Source of the DNA: an uncultured Comamonadaceae bacterium
Lineage (GTDB): Bacteria; Pseudomonadota; Gammaproteobacteria; Burkholderiales; Burkholderiaceae_C
Reading direction: 5' to 3'
NCBI GenBank assembly: GCA_937893415.1
Contig: CALBWZ010000186.1
Location: 1 to 6,812 of the forward strand
DNA length: 6,812 nt
The notes below the pieces were generated by a model. The model searched no databases and was not told where the DNA came from. It was given only the letters and a program-made list of their open reading frames with translations. Both the position numbers and the translations under genes were made by a program. This document shows positions 1 through 6,812 of this stretch, one piece after another; the first letter of the stretch is position 1; every line of letters begins with the position of its first letter.

Positions 1-1489
1 GCCATTCCGTTACAGCGCGCGCACTTGGGAGCTTTCGCGTCGCAAGTCGGTTAGCCCTCACGACAGCACAGGTGCCAACCTCATCGTGCAAGTTAAAAAC
101 AACAAAGCTATGCGCGTGGTGCCGCTTGAAAACGACGCGGTCAACGAATGCTGGATCTCTGACCGCGACCGCTTCTCTTACGAAGCTTTAAACAGCGACG
201 AGCGCTTAACCAAGCCAATGATTAAGCAAGACGGCTTGTGGATGGAAGTTGATTGGACGGCTGCGTTGGAGTACGTGGCCAACGGTCTTAAGTACATCAA
301 GTCTGAGTTTGGTGCCAATGCGGTGGGCTTTCTGGCCAGCCCGCATGCCACGGTTGAGGAGCTGTCGTTGGCAGGCACTCTGATGCGTGGCTTCGGAAGC
401 GACAACATCGATTACCGCTTGCGCAATGCGGAGTTCAACGAGTTTGAAGGCGTGCGTCACTTGGGCAGGACTGTTGCCTCACTCAGCACCTTGAAGCAAG
501 CGCTGGTGATTGGCAGCCGTTTGCGCAAAGACCACCCGCTGTTTGCGCAGCGTATACGCCAAGCAGCACGCAGTGGTTGCAAGGTCGACGTCATCGCTTC
601 TGCTCGCGAGTTTAAAGGCGGTTCAGATTGGGCAATGCCTGTTCGCAACTTTTTGTCCGGCGAGGCTCAGCAATGGGGCCAGTTGTTGGCCAATGTGGCC
701 GCCGCCGTGGCCGCCGATAAGGGCCTTGTACCACCGGTTTCAGGCACAGCAGATGCCGCGGCCAAAGCCATTGCAGCCAGCCTAGGTGAGGGCAGCGCCA
801 TGTTGCTGGGCAATGCCGCAGCACACCACGCCAATGCCTCAAGCTTGTTGGCCATTGCCAACTGGATCGCTGTGCAAACTGGCGCAAGCGTGGGTTATTT
901 GACTGAGGCGGGCAACACTGTTGGCGCGCAGTTGGTCGGCGCACAGCCCAAAACAGGCGGCATGCACGCCGGTGATATGTTGGCTGGTAAGACAAAAGCG
1001 TTGTTGTTGCTGAATGTTGAGCCAGGCAAAGATACATCGCCAGCCACGCTAGACAGCGCTGGTATGGTGGTGTCCATGAGCCCATTTAAAGCCAACATGG
1101 ACGTGGCCGATGTGCTGCTACCCATTGCTCCGTTTACCGAAACGTCTGGTAGTTTTGTCAATGCCGAAGGCCTGCTTCAAAGTTTTCATGCTGTCGTGAA
1201 GCCCTTGGGTGACACCCGTCCTGCCTGGAAGCTGTTGCGTGTGTTGTGCAACATGTTCGAGGTGCCGGGTGTGCAGTTTGAAACCTCGCAAGAGGTGTTG
1301 GCTTCAACGGGTTTGGCGCCAGGCTTGGTTGACGCTAGGCATTTGAGCAATGCCACCAAGGCTGCTTTGAACACCACGTTTGAGGCGAGTACCCCTGTGG
1401 TCGCTGGTATTTATGAACTTGATGGCGTGGTGCGTCGCGCTGCAGCCTTGCAGCACACAGTGGATGCCAAGCAGGAGATGTTTGCATGA
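1..1489 (+). CDS. nuoG: NADH-quinone oxidoreductase subunit G (NuoG), 5'-partial
   Basis: This is the large peripheral-arm subunit of complex I, which relays electrons from the NADH module along iron-sulfur clusters towards NuoI. The reading frame is open from the window edge (first full codon at 2), giving 495 visible residues and a TGA at 1487-1489. The GTG at 86 is an internal valine, because the 28 codons before it (starting [20 protein letters not shown]) read as conserved NuoG sequence. The N-terminal ferredoxin-like part with clusters N1b, N4 and N5 lies upstream and is not seen. What remains is the start of the molybdopterin-oxidoreductase-like domain (about visible residues 14-75, including [18 protein letters not shown]) and the large domain that in complex I holds no molybdenum cofactor, ending with the [20 protein letters not shown] segment near 1120-1176. 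Three of the four cysteines that would bind the optional N7 cluster are absent, as in mitochondrial homologues. The 3' end overlaps nuoH by four bases. Identity is very secure. Confidence 0.97.
   Translation, partial: PFRYSARTWELSRRKSVSPHDSTGANLIVQVKNNKAMRVVPLENDAVNECWISDRDRFSYEALNSDERLTKPMIKQDGLWMEVDWTAALEYVANGLKYIKSEFGANAVGFLASPHATVEELSLAGTLMRGFGSDNIDYRLRNAEFNEFEGVRHLGRTVASLSTLKQALVIGSRLRKDHPLFAQRIRQAARSGCKVDVIASAREFKGGSDWAMPVRNFLSGEAQQWGQLLANVAAAVAADKGLVPPVSGTADAAAKAIAASLGEGSAMLLGNAAAHHANASSLLAIANWIAVQTGASVGYLTEAGNTVGAQLVGAQPKTGGMHAGDMLAGKTKALLLLNVEPGKDTSPATLDSAGMVVSMSPFKANMDVADVLLPIAPFTETSGSFVNAEGLLQSFHAVVKPLGDTRPAWKLLRVLCNMFEVPGVQFETSQEVLASTGLAPGLVDARHLSNATKAALNTTFEASTPVVAGIYELDGVVRRAAALQHTVDAKQEMFA
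1473..1477 (+). promoter_or_regulatory. Shine-Dalgarno site for nuoH inside the end of nuoG
   Basis: AGGAG lies eight bases before the nuoH ATG at 1486 and within the last codons of nuoG. It is the closest match to the ribosome-binding consensus among the junctions here and supports the ATG at 1486 as the nuoH start. Together with the ATGA stop/start overlap it suggests that NuoH is translated both by direct initiation and by coupling to NuoG. Confidence 0.75.
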
Positions 1490-2562
1490 TTGAAGCCATG
1501 TACACCGCAGGTCTTGGCCTGGTTGCGGCGAGTTGGTGGGCGGCTTATGCATGGCCAGTCGTGTGGGGCATGGTCAAAATCGTAGCTGTACTCGCACCGT
1601 TGATGGGTGCTGTGGCTTACCTCACATTGTGGGAACGCAAGCTATTGGGTTGGATGCAAGTCCGCCATGGCCCTAACCGTGTTGGCCCCATGGGTTTGCT
1701 GCAGCCAATAGCAGATGCGATTAAATTGCTCACCAAAGAATTGATCAATCCCAGCGCCGCCAGCATAGGTTTGTTCCGTTTAGGCCCAGTCATGGCCATC
1801 ATGCCAGCCCTTGCCGCTTGGGTGGCCATCCCCTTTGGTCCTGACTTGGTGATTGCCGATGTCAATGCGGCCGTGTTGCTGATCATGGCCATTACTTCTA
1901 TTGAGGTTTACGGTGTGATCATCGCTGGCTGGGCGTCCAACTCCAAGTACGCCTTCTTGGGCGCACTGCGCGCATCGGCTCAAATGGTCAGTTACGAAAT
2001 TGCCATGGGCTTTTGCTTGGTGGTGGTGATCATGGTGTCGGGCAGCTTGAACTTGGGCGAGATCATTGCTGCTCAGGGCAAAGGCATGGCTGTGGACATA
2101 GGGCTTAACTTCCTGTCTTGGAACTGGCTGCCGTTGTTGCCTATCTTTGTGGTGTTTGTTATTTCTGGTGTGGCCGAAACCAACCGCCACCCATTCGACG
2201 TGGTCGAGGGCGAGGCCGAAATTGTGGCTGGCCACATGGTCGAATACTCCGGCATGGGTTTTGCCATCTTCTTTTTGGCCGAGTATGCGGCCATGTGGCT
2301 GGTGTCCATACTGACCGTTCACTTGTTCTTAGGCGGCTGGTTGCCACCGCTTGAGATCTTGAGTTTTATCCCCGGCTGGATTTGGCTGGCGGCTAAGACG
2401 TTCTTTGTGGTGTCGCTGTTTATTTGGCTGCGCGCAACTTTCCCACGTTTTCGCTATGACCAGATCATGCGTTTGGGTTGGAAGATCTTTATTCCAGTGA
2501 CCTTGATTTGGTTGGTGGTGGTGGGCGGCTGGTTGATATCACCGTGGAATATTTGGAAATGA
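1486..2562 (+). CDS. nuoH: NADH-quinone oxidoreductase subunit H (NuoH)
   Basis: This inner-membrane subunit (ND1 homologue) forms most of the quinone-binding chamber and the first part of the proton path. It has 358 residues, within the usual length for full-length bacterial NuoH, and a strongly hydrophobic sequence consistent with eight or nine membrane helices. Family signatures are all present: [20 protein letters not shown] at about 49-68, a membrane glutamate at 140, the block [19 protein letters not shown] at 149-167 followed by YE at 170-171, the charged quinone-site loop at 231-256 ([20 protein letters not shown] at its start), and [18 protein letters not shown] at 316-333. The ATG at 1486 overlaps the nuoG stop as ATGA and is preceded by a good AGGAG site. 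A 16-base gap separates it from nuoI. The frame is intact and no key residue appears to be missing. The loop carries histidines at 235 and 250, noted in the findings. Confidence 0.98.
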   Translation: MIEAMYTAGLGLVAASWWAAYAWPVVWGMVKIVAVLAPLMGAVAYLTLWERKLLGWMQVRHGPNRVGPMGLLQPIADAIKLLTKELINPSAASIGLFRLGPVMAIMPALAAWVAIPFGPDLVIADVNAAVLLIMAITSIEVYGVIIAGWASNSKYAFLGALRASAQMVSYEIAMGFCLVVVIMVSGSLNLGEIIAAQGKGMAVDIGLNFLSWNWLPLLPIFVVFVISGVAETNRHPFDVVEGEAEIVAGHMVEYSGMGFAIFFLAEYAAMWLVSILTVHLFLGGWLPPLEILSFIPGWIWLAAKTFFVVSLFIWLRATFPRFRYDQIMRLGWKIFIPVTLIWLVVVGGWLISPWNIWK

Positions 2563-2578
2563 AAAAAGCGAACTAGAC

Positions 2579-3103
2579 ATGTCAACTGCAGTTGCATCAC
2601 AACACAAGCCGTCAGCTTTTTCCTTGCGCGACTTCCTGTCCAGCTTCATGCTGCTCGAGTTGTTCAAGGGTATGGCGCTCACAGGCAAATACATGTTCCG
2701 TGGCAAGGTCACGGTGCAATTTCCTGAAGAGAAAACACCGCTGAGTCCGCGCTTTCGTGGCTTGCACGCTTTACGTCGTTACGACAACGGCGAAGAGCGG
2801 TGCATTGCTTGCAAGCTGTGCGAAGCCGTGTGTCCAGCCTTAGCCATCACCATTGAATCAGAAGTGCGGGATGACGGTAGCCGCCGCACCACCCGTTACG
2901 ACATCGATTTGACCAAGTGTATTTTTTGCGGTTTTTGTGAAGAAAGCTGCCCTGTCGACTCGATTGTGGAGACCCACATTCTTGAATACCACGGCGAAAA
3001 GCGTGGTGACTTGTATTTCACCAAAGACATGTTGTTGGCCGTGGGTGACCAATACGAGACAGACATTAAAGCAGCCCGCGCGGCTGATGCCAAGTACCGC
3101 TAA
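2579..3103 (+). CDS. nuoI: NADH-quinone oxidoreductase subunit I (NuoI), 2x[4Fe-4S] ferredoxin type
   Basis: This peripheral subunit sits on the membrane arm and carries clusters N6a and N6b, which pass electrons to N2 next to the quinone (the N2 subunit, NuoB, is not in this window). The protein is 174 residues. Two ferredoxin motifs are complete: C75-x2-C78-x2-C81-x3-C85-P ([12 protein letters not shown]) and C114-x2-C117-x2-C120-x3-C124-P ([12 protein letters not shown]). The N-terminal stretch at about 15-40 ([20 protein letters not shown]) matches the amphipathic membrane-anchoring helices of the family. The later conserved [20 protein letters not shown] is at about 133-152. The ATG at 2579 fits the family N-terminus, and the next ATG (codon 24) would cut into the conserved anchor. 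The 16-base gap from nuoH contains no clear Shine-Dalgarno sequence, only A-rich sequence, so translation may depend partly on coupling to nuoH. Confidence 0.98.
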   Translation: MSTAVASQHKPSAFSLRDFLSSFMLLELFKGMALTGKYMFRGKVTVQFPEEKTPLSPRFRGLHALRRYDNGEERCIACKLCEAVCPALAITIESEVRDDGSRRTTRYDIDLTKCIFCGFCEESCPVDSIVETHILEYHGEKRGDLYFTKDMLLAVGDQYETDIKAARAADAKYR

Positions 3104-3127
3104 GCGCGCGACTGAAAGACAAGCACC

Positions 3128-3766
3128 ATGGATGTAACCTCAATTTTGTTTTACGTGTTCAGCGCTGTGTTGCTGGGCGCCGCCTTTATGGTGGTGACCG
3201 CTCGCAACACTGTGCATGCCACTTTGTTTTTAATGCTTTCCTTTTTCCAAGCCTCTATGGTTTGGATGTTGTTGCGTGCCGAGTTTCTAGCGATCACATT
3301 GGTGCTGGTGTACCTAGGCGCGGTGATGGTGTTGTTCTTGTTCGTTGTGATGATGCTGGACATCAACGTTGAAGGCATTCGCAAAGGCTTTTGGCGTAAT
3401 TTGCCGTTGGCCGCAGGCGTGGGCGCATTGATGGCCGCAGAGATTGCCGTGGTTGTGAACGATGGCTTTGCGGGTGTGCCGCAACCTGTGTTTGACGAAG
3501 GGGTATCCAACACGCATGCGTTGGGAACCTTGCTATACACCGAGTATTTGTATCCCCTAGAGGTGGCCGCTGTGTTGCTGTTGGTGGCCATTATTGCGGC
3601 CATTGCGTTGACGTTGCGCGAGCGTAAAGACACCCGCAATACGGTCTCTTCTGAACAAGTCAAAGTGCGCAAGCGAGACCGTTTGCGGATTATAAAAATG
3701 GATGCAGTGGTACCGGTTGTGGCAGTGCCAGACCTGCCAGCAGCTGATGCGGGGCAAACCAAATGA
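3128..3766 (+). CDS. nuoJ: NADH-quinone oxidoreductase subunit J (NuoJ)
   Basis: This small inner-membrane subunit (ND6 homologue) lies between the quinone chamber and NuoK. Its third helix takes part in conformational coupling to the pumps. The product has 212 residues with five predicted membrane segments at about 4-24, 28-48, 54-78, 92-111 and 144-164. The conserved third helix reads [17 protein letters not shown] at 61-77, and E52 sits just before it. After the last helix there is a tail of nearly 50 residues, first highly charged (RERKDTRN, then KVRKRDRLR) and then rich in valine, proline and alanine. This makes it longer than the E. coli protein (184 residues). It follows nuoI by 24 bases with no strong Shine-Dalgarno match. 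Its stop codon TGA overlaps the nuoK start as ATGA. The identity is clear from sequence and position. Confidence 0.96.
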   Translation: MDVTSILFYVFSAVLLGAAFMVVTARNTVHATLFLMLSFFQASMVWMLLRAEFLAITLVLVYLGAVMVLFLFVVMMLDINVEGIRKGFWRNLPLAAGVGALMAAEIAVVVNDGFAGVPQPVFDEGVSNTHALGTLLYTEYLYPLEVAAVLLLVAIIAAIALTLRERKDTRNTVSSEQVKVRKRDRLRIIKMDAVVPVVAVPDLPAADAGQTK

Positions 3767-4071
3767 GCGTGACACTAGGCCACTTTTTGACTTTGGGCGC
3801 GGCATTGTTTGCCTTGTCCATCATTGGCATATTTTTGAACCGCAAAAATTTGATTGTGCTGCTGATGGCCATTGAGTTGATGCTGCTTGCAGTGAATACC
3901 AACTTTGTGGCTTTTTCATACTTCTTGAATGACATGCACGGACAAGTTTTCGTGTTTTTCATTCTTACTGTGGCTGCGGCCGAATCGGCCATTGGCTTGG
4001 CTATTTTGGTGCTCTTGTTCCGCAACAAGTCCACCATCAATGTGCAAGAGCTGAACGCCCTCAAGGGCTAA
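3763..4071 (+). CDS. nuoK: NADH-quinone oxidoreductase subunit K (NuoK)
   Basis: This three-helix inner-membrane subunit (ND4L homologue) forms part of the proton channel beside NuoJ. The 102 residues match the usual family length of about 100. Membrane segments are at about 4-24, 29-52 and 60-86. The two membrane glutamates known to matter for activity in E. coli (Glu36 and Glu72) correspond to E38 in [12 protein letters not shown] and E74 in [12 protein letters not shown]. The start at 3763 overlaps the nuoJ stop by four bases, and only a weak GGGG at 3751-3754 precedes it, so coupled re-initiation after NuoJ is likely. The TAA at 4069-4071 is followed by a 21-base gap in which nuoL continues in the same reading frame. 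No irregularity is seen in the gene. Confidence 0.98.
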   Translation: MSVTLGHFLTLGAALFALSIIGIFLNRKNLIVLLMAIELMLLAVNTNFVAFSYFLNDMHGQVFVFFILTVAAAESAIGLAILVLLFRNKSTINVQELNALKG

Positions 4072-4092
4072 GCCAGAAAAAGACTACATAGC

Positions 4093-6132
4093 ATGAGTAA
4101 CATTTTGTCTGCAGGCCAGTTACTGGCCGTGCCGCTGGCGCCCTTGTTCGGCGCATTATTGGCCGGAATATTGGGTACCAAATTGGGCGGCAACCTGATT
4201 GGCCGAAAGACCAGTCACACCGTCACTATTTTAGGTGTGTTGGTGGCGTTTGTTCTGTCAGTTATGACCTTGTCCGATGTGATGGCAGGCGCGCGCTTCA
4301 ACGACACCATTTACGAATGGATGGTCATTGGCAGTTTGCGTATGGAAGTTGGCTTCATGGTCGATGGCCTGACGGCCATGATGATGGTGGTGGTGACGTT
4401 TGTCTCACTGATGGTTCACCTGTATACCGTGGGCTATATGGCCGAAGACGAAGGCTACAACCGTTTCTTCTCCTACATTTCCTTGTTTACATTTGCAATG
4501 TTGATGCTTGTGATGAGCAACAACCTGCTGCAGCTGTTCTTTGGCTGGGAAGCCGTCGGCTTGGTGTCTTACTTGCTGATTGGCTTTTGGTTTAAACGTC
4601 CAACAGCGACTGTCGCTAACATGAAAGCCTTTTTGGTAAACCGTGTTGGCGACTTTGGTTTTATTCTAGGTATTGGTCTCATTGTGGCCTACACAGGTAC
4701 ATTGAACTACACGGAAATTTTCGCCACCGCAGACACGCTTGCCGGTCAAACCCTGCCAGGCAGCGACTGGTTGTTGTTGTCCGTGATTGGTATTTGTTTG
4801 TTTGTGGGCGCCATGGGCAAGTCCGCCCAATTCCCATTGCACGTGTGGTTGCCAGACTCAATGGAAGGCCCCACACCTATTTCTGCGCTGATTCACGCCG
4901 CCACAATGGTGACTGCTGGTATTTTTATGGTGGCGCGCATGTCGCCACTATACGAGCTGTCAGATACGGCCCTTAACTTCATTATGGTGATTGGTTCCAT
5001 CACAGCGTTGTTCATGGGCCTGCTGGGCCTGATTCAAAACGATATCAAACGCGTGGTGGCTTACTCCACCTTGTCACAGTTAGGGTATATGACCGTGGCT
5101 TTGGGTGCGTCTGCATATTCAGTGGCGGTTTTCCACCTGATGACGCATGCTTTCTTTAAAGCGTTGTTGTTCTTGGCGGCAGGGTCAGTGATCATGGGGT
5201 TGCACCACAACCAAGATATCCGTTGGATGGGCGGCGTGCGCAAGTACATGCCCATCACTTGGATCACCTTTTTGTTGGGCTCATTGGCACTAATCGGTAC
5301 GCCGTTCTTTTCTGGTTTCTATTCCAAAGACTCCATCATTGAGGCGGTACACGCCAGCAGTTTACCTGCGGCAGGGTTTGCCAACATGGCGGTGTTGGCT
5401 GGTGTGTTTGTTACAGCCCTGTACTCATTTCGCTTGTACTTTTTGGTCTTCCACGGTAAAGAGCGCTACGACCAAAATCCTGATGCACATCATGGCGACC
5501 ACGCGCATGACGACGACCCAAGTCATGGCGCTCATGCCCAGGGCCACACAGACAAGCCGCATGAGTCCTCTTGGGTTGTAACTTTGCCCCTTATATTGCT
5601 GGCCATTCCTTCTGTGTTGGTGGGCTACTTCACCATTGATGGGTTGTTGTACGGTAACTTTTTTGCAGATGCCATTGTTGTTGATGCTGTCAAACACCCT
5701 GTGATGGTTGAGTTGGCAGCAGGTTTTAATGGCGCTGCCGCAATGGCCATTCACGGTCTGCAATTGGCGCCGTTTTGGCTTGCTTTGGCTGGTGTGGTGC
5801 TGGCCTACTACATGTACATGGTGAATCCTGCCGTGCCGGCTGCTTTTGCCCGGGTATTTGCGCCCATCATTACGGTGATGGAGAACAAGTACTACATGGA
5901 TTGGTTTAACGAAAACGTGCTGGCACGTGGCGCTAGGCTGTTGGGTACAGGCTTGTGGAAGGGTGGTGACCAAGGCGTTATTGAGGGTGGTGTTGTCAAC
6001 GCCAGCTGGAAGTTGATTGGTTTTATTTCGTCACTGGTTCGCAGGGGACAAAGTGGTTTTTTGTACCACTATGCTTTTGTGATGATTTTGGGCACGTTCG
6101 CTATGGTGACTGTGTTCGTTTGGCTGGCGTAA
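4093..6132 (+). CDS. nuoL: NADH-quinone oxidoreductase subunit L (NuoL), antiporter-like proton pump
   Basis: This is the distal pump of the membrane arm (ND5 homologue), related to Mrp-type antiporters. It carries the long lateral helix that runs along NuoM and NuoN. The 679 residues are close to full length, with about 16 membrane segments. Proton-path residues can be placed: E153 in FFGWEAVGLVSYLLIGFW, K243 in GAMGKSAQFPLHVWLPDSM, H268 in SALIHAATMVTAG, H348, H352 and K356 in HLMTHAFFKALLF, and K412-D413 in PFFSGFYSKDSIIE. The C-terminal part from about 590 onward (MENKYYMDWFNE and later) is the lateral-helix region plus the final membrane anchor. A loop at 464-490 is rich in histidine and aspartate, and lies before TLPLILLAIPS. 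The ATG at 4093 is the first possible start after the nuoK stop, since the seven intervening in-frame codons contain no ATG, GTG or TTG. The upstream ribosome site is weak. nuoM follows 16 bases later. Confidence 0.98.
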   Translation: MSNILSAGQLLAVPLAPLFGALLAGILGTKLGGNLIGRKTSHTVTILGVLVAFVLSVMTLSDVMAGARFNDTIYEWMVIGSLRMEVGFMVDGLTAMMMVVVTFVSLMVHLYTVGYMAEDEGYNRFFSYISLFTFAMLMLVMSNNLLQLFFGWEAVGLVSYLLIGFWFKRPTATVANMKAFLVNRVGDFGFILGIGLIVAYTGTLNYTEIFATADTLAGQTLPGSDWLLLSVIGICLFVGAMGKSAQFPLHVWLPDSMEGPTPISALIHAATMVTAGIFMVARMSPLYELSDTALNFIMVIGSITALFMGLLGLIQNDIKRVVAYSTLSQLGYMTVALGASAYSVAVFHLMTHAFFKALLFLAAGSVIMGLHHNQDIRWMGGVRKYMPITWITFLLGSLALIGTPFFSGFYSKDSIIEAVHASSLPAAGFANMAVLAGVFVTALYSFRLYFLVFHGKERYDQNPDAHHGDHAHDDDPSHGAHAQGHTDKPHESSWVVTLPLILLAIPSVLVGYFTIDGLLYGNFFADAIVVDAVKHPVMVELAAGFNGAAAMAIHGLQLAPFWLALAGVVLAYYMYMVNPAVPAAFARVFAPIITVMENKYYMDWFNENVLARGARLLGTGLWKGGDQGVIEGGVVNASWKLIGFISSLVRRGQSGFLYHYAFVMILGTFAMVTVFVWLA

Positions 6133-6133
6133 T

Positions 6134-6140
6134 AAGGGAG
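6134..6140 (+). promoter_or_regulatory. Shine-Dalgarno site for nuoM
   Basis: AAGGGAG lies directly after the nuoL stop and eight bases before the ATG at 6149, followed by an A-rich spacer. The spacing and purine-rich sequence support that ATG as the nuoM start, which also agrees with the family N-terminus. Confidence 0.7.
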
Positions 6141-6148
6141 AATAAAAA

Positions 6149-6812
6149 ATGGGTTCGTTAAGCCTTGCGATTTGGACGCCAATTGCGTTCGGTATTTTAT
6201 TGCTGCTCATAGGTAATGAGCGCAACGCCGCCACTGTTAGGTGGGTGGCCTTAATCGGGTCGTTGGCTGGTTTATTGGCCACTGCGCCCATGAAGAGCAA
6301 CTTTGTGAGTGGCGAAGCAGGCTTTCAGTTGGTAGAGCGCAGCGTTTGGATTGAGCGCTACAACATGTTCTATTTGCTGGGCGTTGACGGTATCTCGTTC
6401 TGGCTGGTGGTGTTGACAGCCTTTATCAACGTGGTCGTTGTGATTGCGGGTTGGCAAGTCATTGAGCAGCGTGTGCACCAGTACATGGCCGCCTTTATGG
6501 TGCTCAGCGGGTTGATGATTGGTGTGTTTTTAGCGTTAGACGCCATGCTGTTTTACGTATTCTTTGAGGCCACGCTGATCCCCATGTATTTGATCATTGG
6601 CGGCTGGGGTGGTCCGAATAAAATTTACGCTGCGTTCAAGTTTTTCTTGTACACATTGCTAGGCTCATTGCTGATGTTGGTGGCGCTTATTTACTTGTAC
6701 AACCAGTCTGGTGGCAGTTTTTACTTGGCTGATTGGTACAACTTGCCTTTAAGTAGCAGCGCGCAGACCCTTGTCTTTTTTGCTTTTTTTGCGGCCTTTG
6801 CCGTAAAAATTC
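6149..6812 (+). CDS. nuoM: NADH-quinone oxidoreductase subunit M (NuoM), 3'-partial
   Basis: This is the second antiporter-like pump of the membrane arm (ND4 homologue). The window gives the first 221 residues of a protein usually near 490-500 residues. The sequence starts MGSLSLAIWTPIAFGILLLL, a typical first helix. LGVDGISFWLVVLTAFINVV is at about 77-96. The key glutamate is E140 in YVFFEATLIPMYLIIGGWGG, corresponding to E. coli Glu144. The central lysine is K220 in FAAFAVKI, corresponding to E. coli Lys234. The window ends one codon later, just before the expected PFHTWLPDAH-type motif. The frame is open throughout, so the missing end is due to the window edge and not to a break in the gene. 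A good ribosome-binding site precedes the ATG, 16 bases after nuoL. nuoN would be expected next downstream. Confidence 0.97.
   Translation, partial: MGSLSLAIWTPIAFGILLLLIGNERNAATVRWVALIGSLAGLLATAPMKSNFVSGEAGFQLVERSVWIERYNMFYLLGVDGISFWLVVLTAFINVVVVIAGWQVIEQRVHQYMAAFMVLSGLMIGVFLALDAMLFYVFFEATLIPMYLIIGGWGGPNKIYAAFKFFLYTLLGSLLMLVALIYLYNQSGGSFYLADWYNLPLSSSAQTLVFFAFFAAFAVKI

Noticed and set aside
86..88. GTG as a possible start of a shorter nuoG
   Set aside because: The frame is open to the window edge, and the codons before it encode conserved NuoG sequence, so the gene simply begins upstream of the window.
612..1085. A 157-codon open frame on the - strand inside nuoG
   Set aside because: A shadow of nuoG: Arg/Pro/Gln/Trp-rich with no family features.
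1780..2322. A 180-codon open frame on the - strand inside nuoH
   Set aside because: His/Gln/Asp-rich translation is typical of the complement of a hydrophobic membrane gene. There is no recognisable domain and nuoH on the + strand is certain.
3151..3762. A 203-codon open frame on the - strand covering nearly all of nuoJ
   Set aside because: It is fully antisense to a clear nuoJ. Its composition (Thr/Ser/Ala/Asn-rich, no recognisable motif) is what the complement of a Val/Leu/Ala-rich membrane gene gives, and no start signal or family resemblance is seen.
3978..3990. Near-perfect palindrome GGCCGA-A-TCGGCC in nuoK
   Set aside because: It falls on the codons around the essential Glu74 (AAESA), so the bases are explained by protein constraint. 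A single short palindrome inside a gene gives no support for an operator.
4057..4068. Small inverted repeat GCCC-TCAA-GGGC just before the nuoK stop
   Set aside because: The stem is only four or five pairs with no T-run after it, and it is part of the coding sequence (ALKG). It is too weak to call a terminator or regulatory hairpin.
4378..4399. Triplet-rich ATG/GTG runs in nuoL, and similar TTG/GTG runs near 1003 and 2019
   Set aside because: These encode Met, Val and Leu runs in membrane helices. They reflect amino-acid composition and codon preference and are not true microsatellites.
6776..6790. T-rich tract (TTTTTT GC TTTTTTT) resembling a terminator tail or slippery site
   Set aside because: It encodes Phe-Phe-Ala-Phe-Phe in a conserved helix of NuoM, has no preceding GC-rich stem, and the frame continues correctly to the expected AFAVKI, so there is no sign of frameshifting or termination.

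Overview
The window is a single-strand stretch of a bacterial nuo operon, which encodes proton-pumping NADH:ubiquinone oxidoreductase (respiratory complex I, type NDH-1). Seven genes lie head to tail on the + strand in the order nuoG (3' part) - nuoH - nuoI - nuoJ - nuoK - nuoL - nuoM (5' part). Coding density is essentially complete. The junctions are two 4-base ATGA overlaps (G/H and J/K) and four gaps of 16-24 bases. No promoter, terminator, RNA gene, mobile element, CRISPR array or foreign insertion is visible, so the genes are most likely one transcription unit that starts upstream and continues downstream.

The organism is most likely a betaproteobacterium of the order Burkholderiales, perhaps a freshwater Comamonadaceae-like lineage. 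This is inferred from the gene order, from a short mitochondrion-like NuoG that lacks the extra N7 cluster ligands, from the wording of the NuoH quinone-site loop, and from moderate GC with heavy use of TTG leucine codons. The genus cannot be fixed from the sequence alone.

Layout: 1-1489 is the C-terminal two thirds or so of NuoG, the large hydrophilic-arm subunit that carries electrons from the NADH-oxidising module. 1486-2562 is NuoH, the membrane subunit at the quinone site. 2579-3103 is NuoI, the two-[4Fe-4S] ferredoxin-like subunit that passes electrons towards the quinone. 3128-3766 and 3763-4071 are NuoJ and NuoK, small membrane subunits that link the quinone chamber to the pumps. 4093-6132 is NuoL, the distal antiporter-like pump with the long lateral helix. 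6149-6812 is the first 221 residues of NuoM, the second antiporter-like pump, cut off right after its central lysine.

Together they cover the middle of the electron path (G, I), the quinone-coupling site (H) and most of the proton-translocating membrane arm (J, K, L, M). nuoA-F should lie upstream and the rest of nuoM plus nuoN downstream. The catalytic and proton-path residues checked are all present and every frame is open, so the operon looks functional. I looked for a novel system and did not find one. The points worth a second look are modest: a His/Asp-rich loop in NuoL, the long tail of NuoJ, the missing N7 ligands in NuoG, and the translational arrangement of the junctions.
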